Assembly: GCA_036924085.1 (NCBI GenBank)
Contig: JAVGWX010000004.1
Location: forward strand, 6,944,544 to 7,008,543
Direction of reading: 5' to 3'
DNA from: Ariolimax columbianus
Lineage: Eukaryota > Mollusca > Gastropoda > Stylommatophora > Arionidae
Length of the DNA: 64,000 bases
Made by a program: the position numbers and the translations under genes. The notes beneath the pieces were generated by a model. That model saw only the letters and a program-made list of their open reading frames with translations. It did no database searches and had not been told where the DNA came from. Numbering within the stretch: the stretch's first letter is position 1; each line of letters starts with the position of its first letter. Shown piece after piece: positions 11,941 to 24,493 of this stretch.

Positions 11941-13340
11941 AATAGATGTGATCAGGAGTAGAAAGGACATAGTTGTCTCAAAGATACAACAGTTGAAAAC
12001 ATGACGCTGGCATGAAGGACTGGTCCTGCATGATTTCAAAGAATAGAGCATTGTAACCATGTACAAGAGTAAGGTGGACCGGAGTGACTGCAACAATTAC
12101 AAATAACTGTCGCTTCTATGTGTATATGGGAATATATTTGCAAGAATTGTTCCGCGCAGACTCCAGGTCCTTGGACACCAGGTTTACCCAGAGTCACAGT
12201 TCGGTTTTCGTGAGAGATGCATATATCAAAAGCAACCAATGTAAATTGCCGTAATAGATCCCACAAACTCATTTGAATTGGTCAGTTATGTTCAAAGAGC
12301 TCACGAGAATTAGTTGCCTTCCGATTCTTCTGAGCATTATCGAGCCGTTCCACACTTAGATGAAAAGCACCATCAACTGTGACGGTACCCCATACGACGT
12401 GTTTGCAATCATGTGTGAAGTAAAACAAGGCTATGAAAATTATCAAACCATATTTAAATATTGTTTTCAACTCTATAAGCAAAGCATTTCATGACTACGA
12501 AGGTGGCATCTTTAGTCATTATCGCATATACTGTGGCATATTCGCTTTCCAAAAGCTGAAAGCGAAGACCAAAAATAAAAAACAGGGTACTGATGAGAGA
12601 ACCGCTCTTTGCGGATGATGACGGAGATAAGGTTCATTCAGAGTAGGAATAGCAAAGCTTTACTATCTGCATTTTCGGGTTAACACTCAGCACAATGGAA
12701 ACACACTTCATGGTCCAAAAGTGCAATCGCACAACAAATAAGCTCCATTGATGATGCAGTTCTCGATGAAGTAAATCAGTTGACGTACGTGAGATTATCA
12801 GTCAATAATAAACTATCCCTGGAACAATATATCAATATTAGGATAGGAAATGCATCATTAAACAATGAACATATTAACAAAAAGGGTAAGGGTGAACAAT
12901 TAGCTCACTGTTAAAATAAAAACAAAACGTTTAGCAGACATGTGTCTTAATCATCCTTCTTTATGACAGTCAGACATGGCCTACCTACATGGGCTAAGAG
13001 ATGCAACTAAAGAGATATCGCATGAAGTGGCTGCGCAGTATCCTGGGGGTGCGGTGGCAATGCAGGATCACTAACGCAGATGTGTTCTAGAGAATAGGCA
13101 CTGCCACAATTAGTTCAAATGCTTAGTTTTTGAAGGATCCGGTGACTGGGACACATTCAGAGGATGGGTGATAGAGAATACCGAAATTTATTATGAATGT
13201 GGAAATACGGATGGGATATGGAGGCCGGCCATTATGTTGGTTCAAGGATGTAAGTAAGCGGGATATGAATAATGCAGGCATCGATGTCGAGTAATACGAA
13301 CAGGTCGTCAAGGATTATGTTACTATAAGTACTGTGGTCT

Positions 13341-15255
13341 ACGAAGGGAGGCTATTATCCAAGGTATCGTTTACGAAACGTGTGTGTAGCAGTTATCCAT
13401 TATGTGCTAGCGAGTATGTCCCGTTTAATCGTCTGCATGAGTTTATTCTAAGATTCAAAATGTGGATGTCCTTTTTCAATGGGATGTCCAGTGCTACTCA
13501 GAGATAAACTTGGACATCTTCATGTATTAGTAGTTCCTGATTTATTTTTACATAGAAGGATGTATTTTATTCTTTGTGACTGCAAGAAAAGATCGTGTAT
13601 TCGGTTGTATGTGCATTGATTGTTATGTTTTTTTTACAGTGCACAGCAGACTGGCATTATGAGTAGCGCTCTGTTGAAATTGGTCTTTACCAATATGGTA
13701 TTTTTCTCCACTCTCCAGATTGCGAAATCATATGCAAATAGTGATATTGGATCTTTTATATGTTTGTAAGTCTCTTTATATAAATACGCACACATGTGCA
13801 TCCGTACTTGATTTGAAGGTACACATGTAAAGTACGTATAGATGGTTGTGTTGGTCTGGAAAGTATGTATACATTTGATCATCTTTCCTTAATATCCCAT
13901 GTTTGTCAAGTTCATCATAATGCGCCTACACCAAACCCTTACATATGACTGATGTAGATCAGTGATCATCGCTAATATGCTTTTCTTTATGAAAAAAACA
14001 TCTTTCACATGATGTTTATAGCTAACGAAAAGATCATGTATGTGATATACTTGCCTGAACACTGGCTGGGTTATATGAATGAGGTTCGAGCTTTTCAGCC
14101 ACCAATATAGTATTCGTTAAACAAGTTCTTTAAACAATTTTGTTTAAACAAGATGTGACGAGAATTGTTTTTTAGGTAAGCTATGCTCATATCTTCTTCA
14201 TTTTCAAAAGTGTTTCTATATTAGTTGATTATAGCGATATTTATGATACATATGCATTGTCCATGTTCTGTTGATAGATTACAAAAGTACTTCTTTGTAT
14301 CATTGGTTCTAATTAGCTCATTATTTCTGTGTTAACGTTATTAGATTTAGATATTGTTTTTGCCAGTTTCTTGATCATCATGCTCATTCTTCTTGATGGA
14401 CACGCTATGTTAAGACTGCTATGTATTGAATGCGCCATGTAAAAGTTCTGCATCAAGTAGTTTCCTTTTTTTTGGCTGTTACGTCTCTGCTGTATTATTT
14501 TATACAAAGCTTCCTTGATGTTTAATACTAGTTCGTTCCAAGCGTATTGTGGCCTTCAAGATTGTTCTACAGCGTCCCCGAATTATTTCATTCAACGTGC
14601 ACCACGTCTTCCGTATTCTTTGTTTAGTGAATTATTTTACTTTTGCTGACCATTTATAATACTCTATTTTCTTTAGTGTATTTCTGAACCGTTATACCTT
14701 TTCATGGCATATCTTCTCACTTTGACATCGACAGCCAGCTCTTCCTTGTATTAATGTGTGTATGTCGTGTACGTGTTCTGTGGGAATCATTTCTTTCCAA
14801 CTGTGACACATATATGTCGTAAAGTTGTGTTGATACTACATAAAGTTGAATCATTTTGTTTGACCTCATACAATCATCAAACATCTAAATAACATTTTTT
14901 TTTTTAACCGCATACTATCAATCAACAGTTCAATAACGACATTTTGTTTGATATGACGACATCACCAAATAGTTTAATCGTTAGCGCGTGTTTGATAAAA
15001 CACAATTACTTAAACAATGTTATGTTGCTTGGTATCACAACATCCCTTACCTACTCTCTATAAACGTTATATTTGATAGCAAATAAATAATGAATACCTC
15101 AATAAAGACATTTTTTTTTTAGAAAACCACGTCACAACCAATTTATTATATAACGATGTTACGTATCATTTCATATCTCAGCTTACTCACACATTGATGC
15201 TTTATTTTTGAAAATTGCGTCACCACTAAACTTCTCAAAACCTACCTTTTTTTTA
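13341..15255. other. AT-rich non-coding DNA
   Basis: No recognisable gene, RNA or organised repeat. Several poly-T and poly-A runs are present (near 14,890 and 15,110). Confidence 0.5.
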
Positions 15256-15264
15256 TAAGCATGT

Positions 15265-15450
<186 letters not shown>

Positions 15451-15483
15451 ATGCATAGACACATTAATTAATTAATATCTATC

Positions 15484-15795
15484 CATCGTTGTCGATGATG
15501 ACCGCCGACATCATCCTTGTCACAGATTTCCCTGTTGGGTGTGGGTGCGCATGTGGCTGAACAGGCCAATGCGAGCACGAAAACATCTGCTACATATCGG
15601 GCACACGTGGTTTGTAGAAGGGGATGGTGTTCCCGCTGCTCGGGATTTCCGCGTCTCGCGTCTGTTCTGGGATTTCACAACACGGTCATCTTCACCAGCA
15701 GCTACACCAGATTTGACTGCGCTTCTCCAGTCAGATCTGTTTTTCGCAAGATATTCCCAGTTGTCGATGTCAATCTGGCAACTTTTTGGTGAGTC
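15484..15795 (-). mobile_element. 3' end of a zinc-finger RTE-like LINE
   Basis: The minus strand encodes a pol C-terminus with NWEYLAKNRSDWRSAVKSG and then a C2H2 finger of the form C-x2-C-x12-H-x3-H within CPICSRCFRARIGLFSHMR. It is followed by a short 3' UTR with a GATGATGTCGGCGG motif and ATTA-type repeats. The copy is 5'-truncated. It is the same family as the longer minus-strand element ending at 47.84 kb, which carries an equivalent finger. The finger presumably helps bind element RNA or target DNA; that role is inference. Confidence 0.8.
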
Positions 15796-16479
15796 ACATA
15801 CATACATACATACATACATACACACGTTCACACATACATACATGCATACATATACACAGACATATACATACATAGGCACACACACGCACGAACTCACTCA
15901 TGTGCATAAACCCACATACTGACACATACATACTGCCTCCTGCGAATTGCAATGGCTAGCATCATCATAACCAACGTTGCTTGACCAACTGGAACATTCA
16001 TGTGAGAAACAATGGCATGTTTAAACCCCGCGCGAGGCTGTTCAAATATATTATTTACCAGTTTGCTAATATCATGAACAGATCTACATTTGCCGAATTG
16101 TGCCTGCAGAAAAATAGGGCAGTGGTTATAATCCATTGCCACACGAGTGTCTTTTTTTGTTTCTCAAAACTATATATCGACGTATAAATGCTGTTATTTA
16201 TTTTTTAAATGTGTTCGATTCATTTATATTTGCCACTTAATTATTATCCTTATTAATATACGAAGCATACGTGAACGTAGCGTTCTTCGACGTTAACATG
16301 GCATATTGTCATTGTTTCTGTAAGACACGGATTCAATTTAAGGTGGAACATATACATTAGAGAACTGGTCGGGCTGAATGTGGAAGAGATGCTGGAGATA
16401 TGGACGGTTATTGCGTGCTAGTGATGGAAAGAGCAACACGGGTTTGAGAATTCCAAGGAAATGGACGGAATTAGAAGAA
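15796..16479. other. Non-coding DNA with CATA microsatellite
   Basis: (CATA)n runs occupy about 15,798-15,880. The rest shows no coding similarity. Confidence 0.5.
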
Positions 16480-16483
16480 TGGG

Positions 16484-16595
16484 TCGGAGAGCTGAGAGGG
16501 AGTATACTGTAAATGAGAGGAGTGGGTTGGAGAGCTGAGAGGGAGTATACTGTGAATAAGAGGAGAGTGTCGGAGCGCTGAGAGTGAGTGAATAC
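16484..16595. repeat. 43-bp tandem repeat, about three copies
   Basis: GGAGAGCTGAGAGGGAGTAT recurs at 16,486 and 16,529, with a third diverged copy at 16,572. The spacing is 43 bp each time. Confidence 0.8.
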
Positions 16596-17164
16596 GAGGA
16601 CTGCATAAGTGCGTTTTTAAATTATACCAACTGTCAATTTTTTTCTTTAGCATAGTAAATGGTTAACGTTTGAATGGATGAGCGGGAACAATAGGCGAAC
16701 TGATGGGAAGAGATGAACGGAGAGGGATGTCGTGAATGAGGTTCGGTGAATATGATGAAGATAATGATTTTTTGGAGAAAATATTGTAGTTTTGTTAGAG
16801 GCGAAGCGTTTTGTAGGTTGGGAGGGCGAGACATTTGAAGTGTTTGGTGGAATATGTGACGAAGACAGTGTGATAGTGCTGGCAAGTTGGGAGAGAAATG
16901 AAGATATGACAGAGGATCAGGGCGTAAATAATTGACTCATTCCATAATGATAACGGAAAATGACTTGTAGGCATGTCAGTGGTTTATATCTTTCAAAATA
17001 ACCCCACAATGAATAAACAAATAACTCGCTTAATCGATAAGAACATATGACTGTAATTTCAATTAAATCAACGAAAACACGTAAACCCCCAGCAGAGTAC
17101 AGGTCCTCAAAAAATACGTGCCAAGTATTCCTGTGATGCGCCATTTTTCATAGTCAACTCCTCC
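16596..17164. other. Non-coding DNA
   Basis: No recognisable feature. Purine-rich stretches near 16,680-16,900 carry no stable frame that I recognise. Confidence 0.45.
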
Positions 17165-17880
17165 AATCCGAATAATGTTGTTCTTTTTGTTTGTCTCGTC
17201 TTCACATCATCGATAGTGTTTGTTCTGGCTTCCTTCTCTTGCCATGTCTATCCAAACACAATGACTTACTTCCAATGATATCAGCTGAGTCGTGTGGTAT
17301 TTCAAAATCTCAAAATCATTGTATTCACTCAGGCACGTGTGTCTGATGCCAGGTAGCAAAATTGTTATTAAATCCGTTTCGCTCTTTTTCCTTGGTTTAC
17401 TATGTTGGGCAAAAGACCTCCACTATGCTGTTTCTCCACCTCATCATTGGTCGCCCGCGACTAAAGTTGCATGGTAACCTCGACATCACTATGTGTGTAA
17501 ATCTGTTATCGGTTATCCGTTAGCGCATAATTGTAGGTTCCTGTTCTTAGGTATGGGGACATAGATTGTAGTTGTCCATTCTATGTGTCATTCTAAGCTG
17601 CAACAAATCTGTTTGCACAAAGCGTGGTAAGTGAATGCATGCGTCTCCATCTGACTGTATCAGTTCTGTTGTTTTGTCGTCACATCCTGGGTTCTTTCAT
17701 TGAGTCGGTGCATGCTCGTCGTTCAGTGTGGGTTCGGGCTCTCTCTCTTCATTATTTGTTATTATGACTGAATTTGTTGTTAGGTCGTCGTTCATATCGC
17801 TATAGTATTCCGTCCATCTTTCTAGAATAGATTTGTCCTCAGCATGTGCTACACATATTTGCTTTGTGCTGTGCTACACA
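17165..17880 (-). pseudogene. LINE RT relic, minus strand
   Basis: Reading the minus strand with frameshifts gives LERWTEYYSD and NEEREPEP, then PGCDDKTTELIQSDGDA, the classic segment preceding the RT palm in a separate LINE lineage. A RGRPMMRWRNSI stretch near 17,450 resembles the basic C-terminal tail of such pols, so most of the RT core seems to be deleted. No frame is intact. Confidence 0.6.
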
Positions 17881-18066
17881 TATTTGCTTTGTGCTGTGCT
17901 ACAAGTATGTCCGTTCCTTGAGATTAAAGATAATTCAATTACTATTGCATTCGAAACATATGTATTTTCTGTGCAAGATGTGTCCATGCTACACCTTCTT
18001 GCGCATCCTGATATTGGTAAACAGAAAAGTAAATTATGAGAACAAAATAATACACGCGTTGCTTTC

Positions 18067-18077
18067 AAATTAGGAAC
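18067..18077 (+). repeat. 5' target-site duplication of the 18 kb LINE
   Basis: AAATTAGGAAC here is repeated exactly at 20,039-20,049, bracketing the LINE insertion. A perfect 11-bp direct repeat at both ends is what target-primed reverse transcription leaves. Confidence 0.9.
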
Positions 18078-20038
18078 CATTTGACAAAGTCTGGAAGGAT
18101 GGACTTAGAGTCAAGCTAAGAAGAAGTGATGTTTGTGGGAAGATGTACAAGTGGATCAACCACTACCTCAAACAAAGAACGGCCAGAGTCCAAGTACAAG
18201 GGCAGATGAGCAAAAAGGTGACACTCGAGCAGGGAGTACCCCAAGGGGGAGTACTGTCACCCACACTCTTCCTGGTATATATAAACGATATTACAGAGAA
18301 TATACCAAGAAGAGTCCATAGCTCAATGTTTGCAGACGATCTGGCTATGTGGACCTCTGAAAAGAATCTCACCATAGCAAGAAATCGGATGCAAACGGCC
18401 CTAACATCGCTGGAAGAGTGGGCGAACTCATGGCTGGTCAAAATAAACGAGGAGAAAACCACGTGCACAATATTCTCGCTCTCATTAAAACCCCAAAGTA
18501 CCAAACTAAGCCTAAATGGCAAAATCCTGCAGCCAAACGACAACCCAACCTATCTGGGAGTCACATTTGATCGGCGCATGACATGGAAAAGTCAGATTGA
18601 GAGAAACCGAATGAAAGCCAGAGAAAGAATGGCGATCATGAGGAAACTTGCTGGCACAAGCTGGGGAGCAGACGAAGGCATACTAAAGAAACTGTACACT
18701 GGAAGAGTGAGACCAGTTCTCGAGTATGGCATCGCGGCTTGGACAACAGCAGCGAAGGCGAACTTCGATAAAGTTAACAAACTTCAAAACCAAGCTATGA
18801 GAATCATAACTGGTGGCATAAAGTCAACGCCAATTGTAGAACTTGAAAAGATTACAAAACTGCAATCCATGACCGACAGAAGAGACTGCAGAGCCCAGCT
18901 GCAGTCAGAGAAACTCCGAAGACTGACGGACCATCCAATGTACCAGAGGCTAAACAATTTGGGAACTGGGAAACTAAAGCGGAGAAACTTTGCAGAAATA
19001 GCCAAAGCAAGGATGCACGAAGATCCCATAAACGCACTAACAACACCAAAACCCATCACTACTGTACGAAAACCTACTTGGAGGCAGGATATATTTCCAG
19101 AGGTGGTAGAAAATATACCAGGCATTGCAAACAAAAACTGCCAGACCGAAAAAGAAAGGAGAGATACTACCCTAAGCTTCATAACGAAAAGCTACCCAAG
19201 CATGGACTGGACCCATGCATACACCGACGGCTCTGTAACAAACACTACACAGAACGGAGGGGCAGGAGCATTCCTGAACCTACCAAATGGCAGAAAAATA
19301 ACACTGTCATTCGCTACTGGTAAGTACACGAGCAATTTCAGAGCAGAGGCAGAGGCACTGAGGGCGGCAGTGGAAGAAATGGTAACACACAGTGAAAATG
19401 AGAGCCATATAGTCCTGCTGACAGATGCTCTCGAAGTAGTCACAGCGCTAAAAAGCCAGAAAAACACTGAGCTTAATGACTTAAGAGCAGCACTCTGCAA
19501 ACTGTGCCAACAGTCCACACCAAAAAGGGTAGTGGTACAGTGGGTTCCGTCACACTGCAACATCCAAGGCAACGAGGAGGCAGACAGACTGGCAAAAGAA
19601 GGTGCAAGGCTACCACAAATAGATACCAGTATGACGTACGAAGAGTCAAAACGGCTTATCAAAGCCAGGTACATGTCCAAATGGGAAACCGAACATACTG
19701 GTTACACCAAAAACGATGCCTATTACCAGTTGAACCGAAGAGAGCAGGTCGTTGTCTTCAGACTTCGCACTGGCCACAACAGACTGAGGTACCACCTCTT
19801 CAACAAATTGAAGATAGGGTGTACCGACGAATGCCCGTGCGGTACTGGTAAAATGACCACTGAACATCTGCTGCAGAACTGCCCGACATACGAGGATCAG
19901 AGAGAGCAGATGTGGCCATCACCAGTGGAACTGCAAGACAAGCTCTATGGTAGTGGCGAGAGTCTCAGGATGACCGCCGCTTTTTTCGAGAAAATAATGG
20001 TTACTGTCTGACTGTGTACGCAGAAGAAGAAGAAGAAG
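18078..20038 (+). mobile_element. 5'-truncated I-like LINE with intact pol remainder
   Basis: The insertion is bounded by perfect 11-bp duplications (AAATTAGGAAC at 18,067 and 20,039). It starts inside the RT at FDKVWKDGL (palm motif A) and ends with GTGTACGCAG followed by (GAA)n. The endonuclease and RT N-terminus are missing, so it cannot be autonomous. The remaining pol is open throughout, unlike every other LINE copy in the window, which together with the perfect duplication marks it as the youngest insertion here. Confidence 0.92.
18143..20011 (+). CDS. LINE pol remainder: RT palm/thumb, RNase H, Cys/His tail
   Basis: A 622-codon open frame. The reading is open about 22 codons further 5' (from FDKVW), so the ATG used is simply the first available one. 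RT motifs: GVPQGGVLSPTLF at residues 31-43 and FADD at 63-66. RNase H spans roughly residues 355-490 with all four expected acidic residues visible: YTDGS near 361, FRAEAEAL near 400, LLTDALEV near 427 and NEEADRLA near 477. A C-terminal cluster, CTDECPCG then TEHLLQNCP near 559-580, resembles a zinc knuckle. Together these copy LINE RNA into DNA and remove RNA from the hybrid. RT plus RNase H without an intact endonuclease places it as a truncated I-superfamily pol. No host function is implied. Confidence 0.9.
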   Translation: MYKWINHYLKQRTARVQVQGQMSKKVTLEQGVPQGGVLSPTLFLVYINDITENIPRRVHSSMFADDLAMWTSEKNLTIARNRMQTALTSLEEWANSWLVKINEEKTTCTIFSLSLKPQSTKLSLNGKILQPNDNPTYLGVTFDRRMTWKSQIERNRMKARERMAIMRKLAGTSWGADEGILKKLYTGRVRPVLEYGIAAWTTAAKANFDKVNKLQNQAMRIITGGIKSTPIVELEKITKLQSMTDRRDCRAQLQSEKLRRLTDHPMYQRLNNLGTGKLKRRNFAEIAKARMHEDPINALTTPKPITTVRKPTWRQDIFPEVVENIPGIANKNCQTEKERRDTTLSFITKSYPSMDWTHAYTDGSVTNTTQNGGAGAFLNLPNGRKITLSFATGKYTSNFRAEAEALRAAVEEMVTHSENESHIVLLTDALEVVTALKSQKNTELNDLRAALCKLCQQSTPKRVVVQWVPSHCNIQGNEEADRLAKEGARLPQIDTSMTYEESKRLIKARYMSKWETEHTGYTKNDAYYQLNRREQVVVFRLRTGHNRLRYHLFNKLKIGCTDECPCGTGKMTTEHLLQNCPTYEDQREQMWPSPVELQDKLYGSGESLRMTAAFFEKIMVTV

Positions 20039-20049
20039 AAATTAGGAAC
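20039..20049 (+). repeat. 3' target-site duplication of the 18 kb LINE
   Basis: AAATTAGGAAC follows the (GAA)n tail directly and matches the 5' flank exactly. Confidence 0.9.
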
Positions 20050-20429
20050 ATTAATACAGTTCAATTGGTAATGTTGTTATTTGGATACGTAACAAAATGC
20101 ACTTTTTGGGAACATACAATGACTATATAAAGAACTAACAACTCAGAAAATCATATATGTAAAACGTTCGTTATTTATTAACACGCAGTGTTATCACCGG
20201 AATTCGGATATAGATAAGCGAAAGAGAAAAGAACTATATTTGTGAAATAACAATTATGATATCGCAAAATATATTAATCACCACATAACGTGTAGTGTAT
20301 TCATCATAGTCAGTTGTCTATGGATTACCTTTCAGTTGAATGGACCCCAATGTCTTAACCATAATAGTTAAGATAGCAATGTTAACATATGTAGTGATTC
20401 CATCGTAAACACCGTGGGATACGTTTTAC
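20050..20429. other. Non-coding DNA
   Basis: Nothing recognisable was seen between the LINE tail and the next RNase H relic. Confidence 0.45.
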
Positions 20430-21030
20430 TCAATGGGACACCGGGCTGGAGCTTCTTCGGAAAGAGTACAGGTCGTTGCCGACTGCAATGAGGCATGCAT
20501 ATCAACATCCTTCATTTTAAAATGCAGATATAGAAGCTGTGAACTCATCACTGAGATGGGTATCTTTAAAGAGAGCATTACTGGTGACAGACATGCAAGC
20601 CGCACTACGAACAGTACAGAAGAGATGACTTAAGCACGAGTTACAAGCAGCTGTTGAGGCATTTAAACTTCCAGCGGTTGATATCGATCTATTGTCCTAA
20701 TTATGTTAGGGTTCACAGCAACGAAAGAGCTGCCATTTTCGGCTTCTCAAGCTTTTATCACGGACGCGTATATAATATATATGAATGCCATTTGAAAATC
20801 AGTATATGGATGCGTGTTGTAGGAGACACAATTGATCATGCAACAATCGACAGACTGCACAGTTTCGGCATTAAGTGAAGTTCTAACAGAGTAGGTCGCA
20901 TAAGAGGACAGAGCAGGAGAGTGTACAACAAGCGAGCTATAGAGACCATCATTGCAAAATCATGCTTCCTCTACTGAGATAAACCAAGCACTTATAGGTA
21001 TGTCCCAAGTGCAGTAAAGTCGATTCTTAA
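20430..21030 (+). pseudogene. RNase H and C-terminus relic of a second I-like LINE family
   Basis: Across frames it reads NADIEAVNSSLRWVSL, ALLVTDMQAALRTVQKRWLK, then VRVHSNERAA, a helix region (DHATIDRLHSFGIK) and RGQSRRVYNKRAIET. This is an RNase H with its acidic positions partly lost, followed by a DNA/RNA-binding tail. It aligns with the relic at 42.7-43.2 kb, and both differ from the 18 kb family in the residues around the E and D motifs. It is broken by stops and frameshifts. Confidence 0.65.
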
Positions 21031-24000
21031 AAAACAGAAACATAACATATATTATTTTTTAATGTGTATTTTTTTTTTGACAACGTTCTATGTGAAAACA
21101 ATAACTATAAAACATGTATGTAGTTAACAATATTAGTACCAAGAGAAACGTTTTCCAATACAAGCATATCTATAGTCACGATGAACGACTATTAAATGTA
21201 TCGCAAAACCAATGAATGTCACACTTTCTTATACTAGAATACATACATTCTTCTGTTAACATGTTCATATAGCATAAACTATTCGTGTCCGTATATTATT
21301 ATATATTTGAAACTGAATCTAAAATCAGTTAGATGTAAACATATGATAAAGGTAATTTTATAAATATATTCACGAATGTGTTTGCAATTACAATGTCGTT
21401 CAGATTACATGTTACACGTTTTAATAGCCAAACCACAATAATATTAAAGATCTTGAAAATTATGTAAGGCATATTTTCACCTTGTAATGCATGTTTAAAC
21501 TATGCCCCCGTTTCTATGCATTTAAAAGTCATACATAACAACGGCTCACCATCTATATGAATATTGCAATATCACTCTGACATCAGTTTCATATATATAT
21601 ATATATATATGTATATGGCACTTTCACGAATGCCGAAGACATTATGAATAAGCTGCGTATATACACATTACATAACGAGATTATGTGACGAGTATAATTA
21701 TTCACTACATTTTAACTGGTAAATCTTTCTGATGCATTCGCAAATAGTGAATTCAGACTTAATCAGTTTTCTGATAAGCATCAAGTAAGTTCTGTTTAAG
21801 TAACTTGCAACTGCCTTGTAGCAAGCTGACACCAAAGCCTGCATTCAATCGACAAGCATATAATTGATACATGTAGAACATAACACTGACACATCTAGAA
21901 CATATTTGTTTTTTTGCAGACCACTTCCACTAATTGCAATCCGATATTTGACAATGATGTTCACCATCTGAGTAAAGGAGATAGGGTATCACATACTATT
22001 ACAACATTAACTAGCCAGGGAAATAATGTAGGGTGTATCTGCAATCGGATAAATGCAAATATATTCTTATGTTTCCTTGAATGGCCCTGTCCTCATCAAA
22101 ATATATTTGCAACTTATATTGTCATGGAAGATACATTATGTCTGTTGATGTCTAGGTTCGAATTTTCAGAGCAAGTCATTTTGAACACAAATACTCTGAT
22201 GAAATTGTGACTTTGGGATCATTTGATTGAAGGTCGTTACAGAGAATGATTTCTCGAGCTTGGTTTAGACACATCTTGCAGATTGTTGTTTACCTAGTGA
22301 TATACTCTTTACATCCCAAGGCGTACTTAAAAAGCTTTCCCAGCGTAGTGTAATGTGAGGCTTTTAATTAATCTCACCATTACATGAATCACATGACCAA
22401 TGCAAACCTCGTTAGCCAGTCGTCTATGAAACAGTCTAATTTCCGAAAAAGGCAAACAAGTGAGGTAATATCTTGATTATCTTGTTTCACCTGACCTTGA
22501 GTAATGCGTCTAATCAATATGCTTTTCCTGACCGAACTATGGTCTCATATAGACACATGTCATTAACACCAGTCTCTGGCCTGACAAACATAGTCGTCAT
22601 GATCAAACTGATATTAAACTAATTAACAATTCGTTATTTGTAATATCACACCACGACTAAAACATTCAATAATGAGTATATTTCTGATAGCATCAAATCA
22701 CTGACCTACTCAATTGTATCTTTTTGTCTGATGTCACGCTCGCAATATTTTACTTAATTTTAATTATATGGCGTACATTACTTTACCACTAAATTACTCA
22801 TTAATGACTATTTTAAATGCATGTGTGCAATCAATGCGAAAAAATGACCGTGTTTGATGTAATATCACCATAATTTAACTGGATAATAACTTCATATTTC
22901 AATTAACGCCATAAAGTAGCTACGTAATAATTATATTTTAAATAAATGTATGCTATAATTAAACCAATTAATATTAATTTATCGTCTATAACTTACCATT
23001 TTTAATGTACCAAATGATGACTATACGTCTGGAATAATTCACACTAATGGCACTGTCTCTTATCACAATACCAGAAACTCCTTAATAATTGTGTTTTGCT
23101 GAACATAACATTTTTAATTAAACAATGTAGTATCGTTATAACCGCCACTTTTAAATAATCCCGTTACCTAAAACACTATTTAAAAGCGTTATGTGTAATA
23201 TCAACCTCATCAATACACCACTAAAAATAGTTTTATGATTGATTTCACATCATCATCATATCACATACTAATGATTCACATTTATATGAACGCTAGACAG
23301 ATATTAAAGTAATGGCTCAGTCACAGCACAAGGACAACAACAGAACGAATTTAACGTTACTGCGTTAAGTCCTCTATCAGAAAAAAAAGTAGAGAGTAAA
23401 AATGTACGACTTGGCGTAAAACGGCAATACAACACAGTTTCCTCTTGTTAATCGTCTTCATGATCATCATCTTTTTCGTCAACGTCATCGTCGTCTGTGT
23501 CCGCTTCTTCTTAGTCTACCTGTTTTCATCTTTTTCGTGTTCTTCTTCTTTCGCACTCTAGCCGAATTTGTAAATTTATTTAAACCGATGTCCTCTATGA
23601 TCTTTTAGTTTGCTGAAGTTTAGAAAAACGTGTTATAGTTTAATTGTCCGTCTCCCTTGATTAACGGTTAAACCTGTATAAAATCGTGTCGAATTATTTT
23701 AGGTGCTAAACACTGTTGACCAGATTTTTAGCTTTCCATTGCTGACGTGTTTTTTCATTGCTTGCAGATTATTTTTTTAGCTTTTCATCGATGACTAGAA
23801 TTTCCACCCTTTCTTTTTTTGTATTCTTTACAGCATGGTTATATTCCCTCATTGATAAGGATTTCTCATATGAACACAATATTTTCACCGCATCATCATA
23901 TGGCAGTACGGTTCATATTGGTGATCATGAATCTTCATCTACTTATATCGTGTGCGCTGTTAATCAGCTCCATTGGTGATCGTTGCCCGTGTCAATCAAT

Positions 24001-24493
24001 CAAGTTATCCAACATATTCTCTCTCTGCTTTATTATTTCATTTTTTCCATTTTTTTAACCCGTTGTCATGGTATGTTTCAAACCGCCTCTTCTCATAAAT
24101 GCCTGGAAACAGAGGGCTACTTCGACAGCCTTTACAATTAATTGTGTATCTTCAAGTACCGCATGGTAGAATCAGTATTTTTTTTTTCTATTCAAACACT
24201 TCCTCACATTTGTTCTGTAAAACCACACTTCCGTTGCCTCTAGTGAAATGTGTGCTTTTTTGCTTATTGTCCGTGTTTCACTGCCATTTAGCAGCATTGG
24301 TTCCAAATTTCATCCAAGAATGTTGTTCTCTGTTCCAGCAAATAGGAATTTAGATGCCCAAGATTGCCTTCATTATCTGGTTTTGAATGTGCTATTCTGT
24401 TACTTATTTCATAATTTCTACTTCCATCAGTATTGTATATATTTCAAAGTTAATAAAACATGCACCACTAATACGATTTTTGGTTTCTACCAG
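21031..24493. other. Long AT-rich non-coding stretch
   Basis: No gene recognised over about 3.4 kb. There is a short (TA)n at 21,592-21,611. A polypyrimidine acceptor-like sequence sits near 21,918, but what follows does not resemble any domain I know. A TTC/GAA-rich patch near 23,500-23,560 could be an old LINE tail. In position it is probably intron upstream of the EGF exon. Confidence 0.5.

Larger units (their letters stand above)
10265..13340 (+). mobile_element. RTE LINE relic (endonuclease to C-terminus)
   Basis: Nearly the whole pol of an RTE-type non-LTR element can be read across frames. Endonuclease: AELNRLGIDIAGLQET near 10,300, LYILGE near 10,620, SNSWLACLGKHNIG near 10,840, CDTDRALV near 10,985. 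Linker: NIRSMYEGIQKVIG near 11,440. RT: YPESQFGFRERC near 12,190 and LFADD near 12,605. C-terminus: KDVSKRDMNNAGIDVE near 13,245. Many stops and frameshifts make it inactive. About 185 bp (10,640-10,825) interrupts the endonuclease and a 114-bp unit is triplicated at the linker. It starts about 110 bp after the lectin-like exon, so it probably lies in that gene's intron. Confidence 0.85.

Noticed and set aside
18163..19867. Minus-strand open frames across the 18 kb LINE
   Set aside because: They are antisense shadows of the RT/RNase H frame, with no domain similarity of their own.
21914..22210. Exon after a polypyrimidine acceptor near 21,918
   Set aside because: The encoded frame has no recognisable domain, no phase-1 fit with the EGF exons and no matching donor.
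24060..24480. Additional LINE relic before the long EGF exon
   Set aside because: Antisense readings have a few basic and tryptophan-containing phrases, but no ordered pol motifs.
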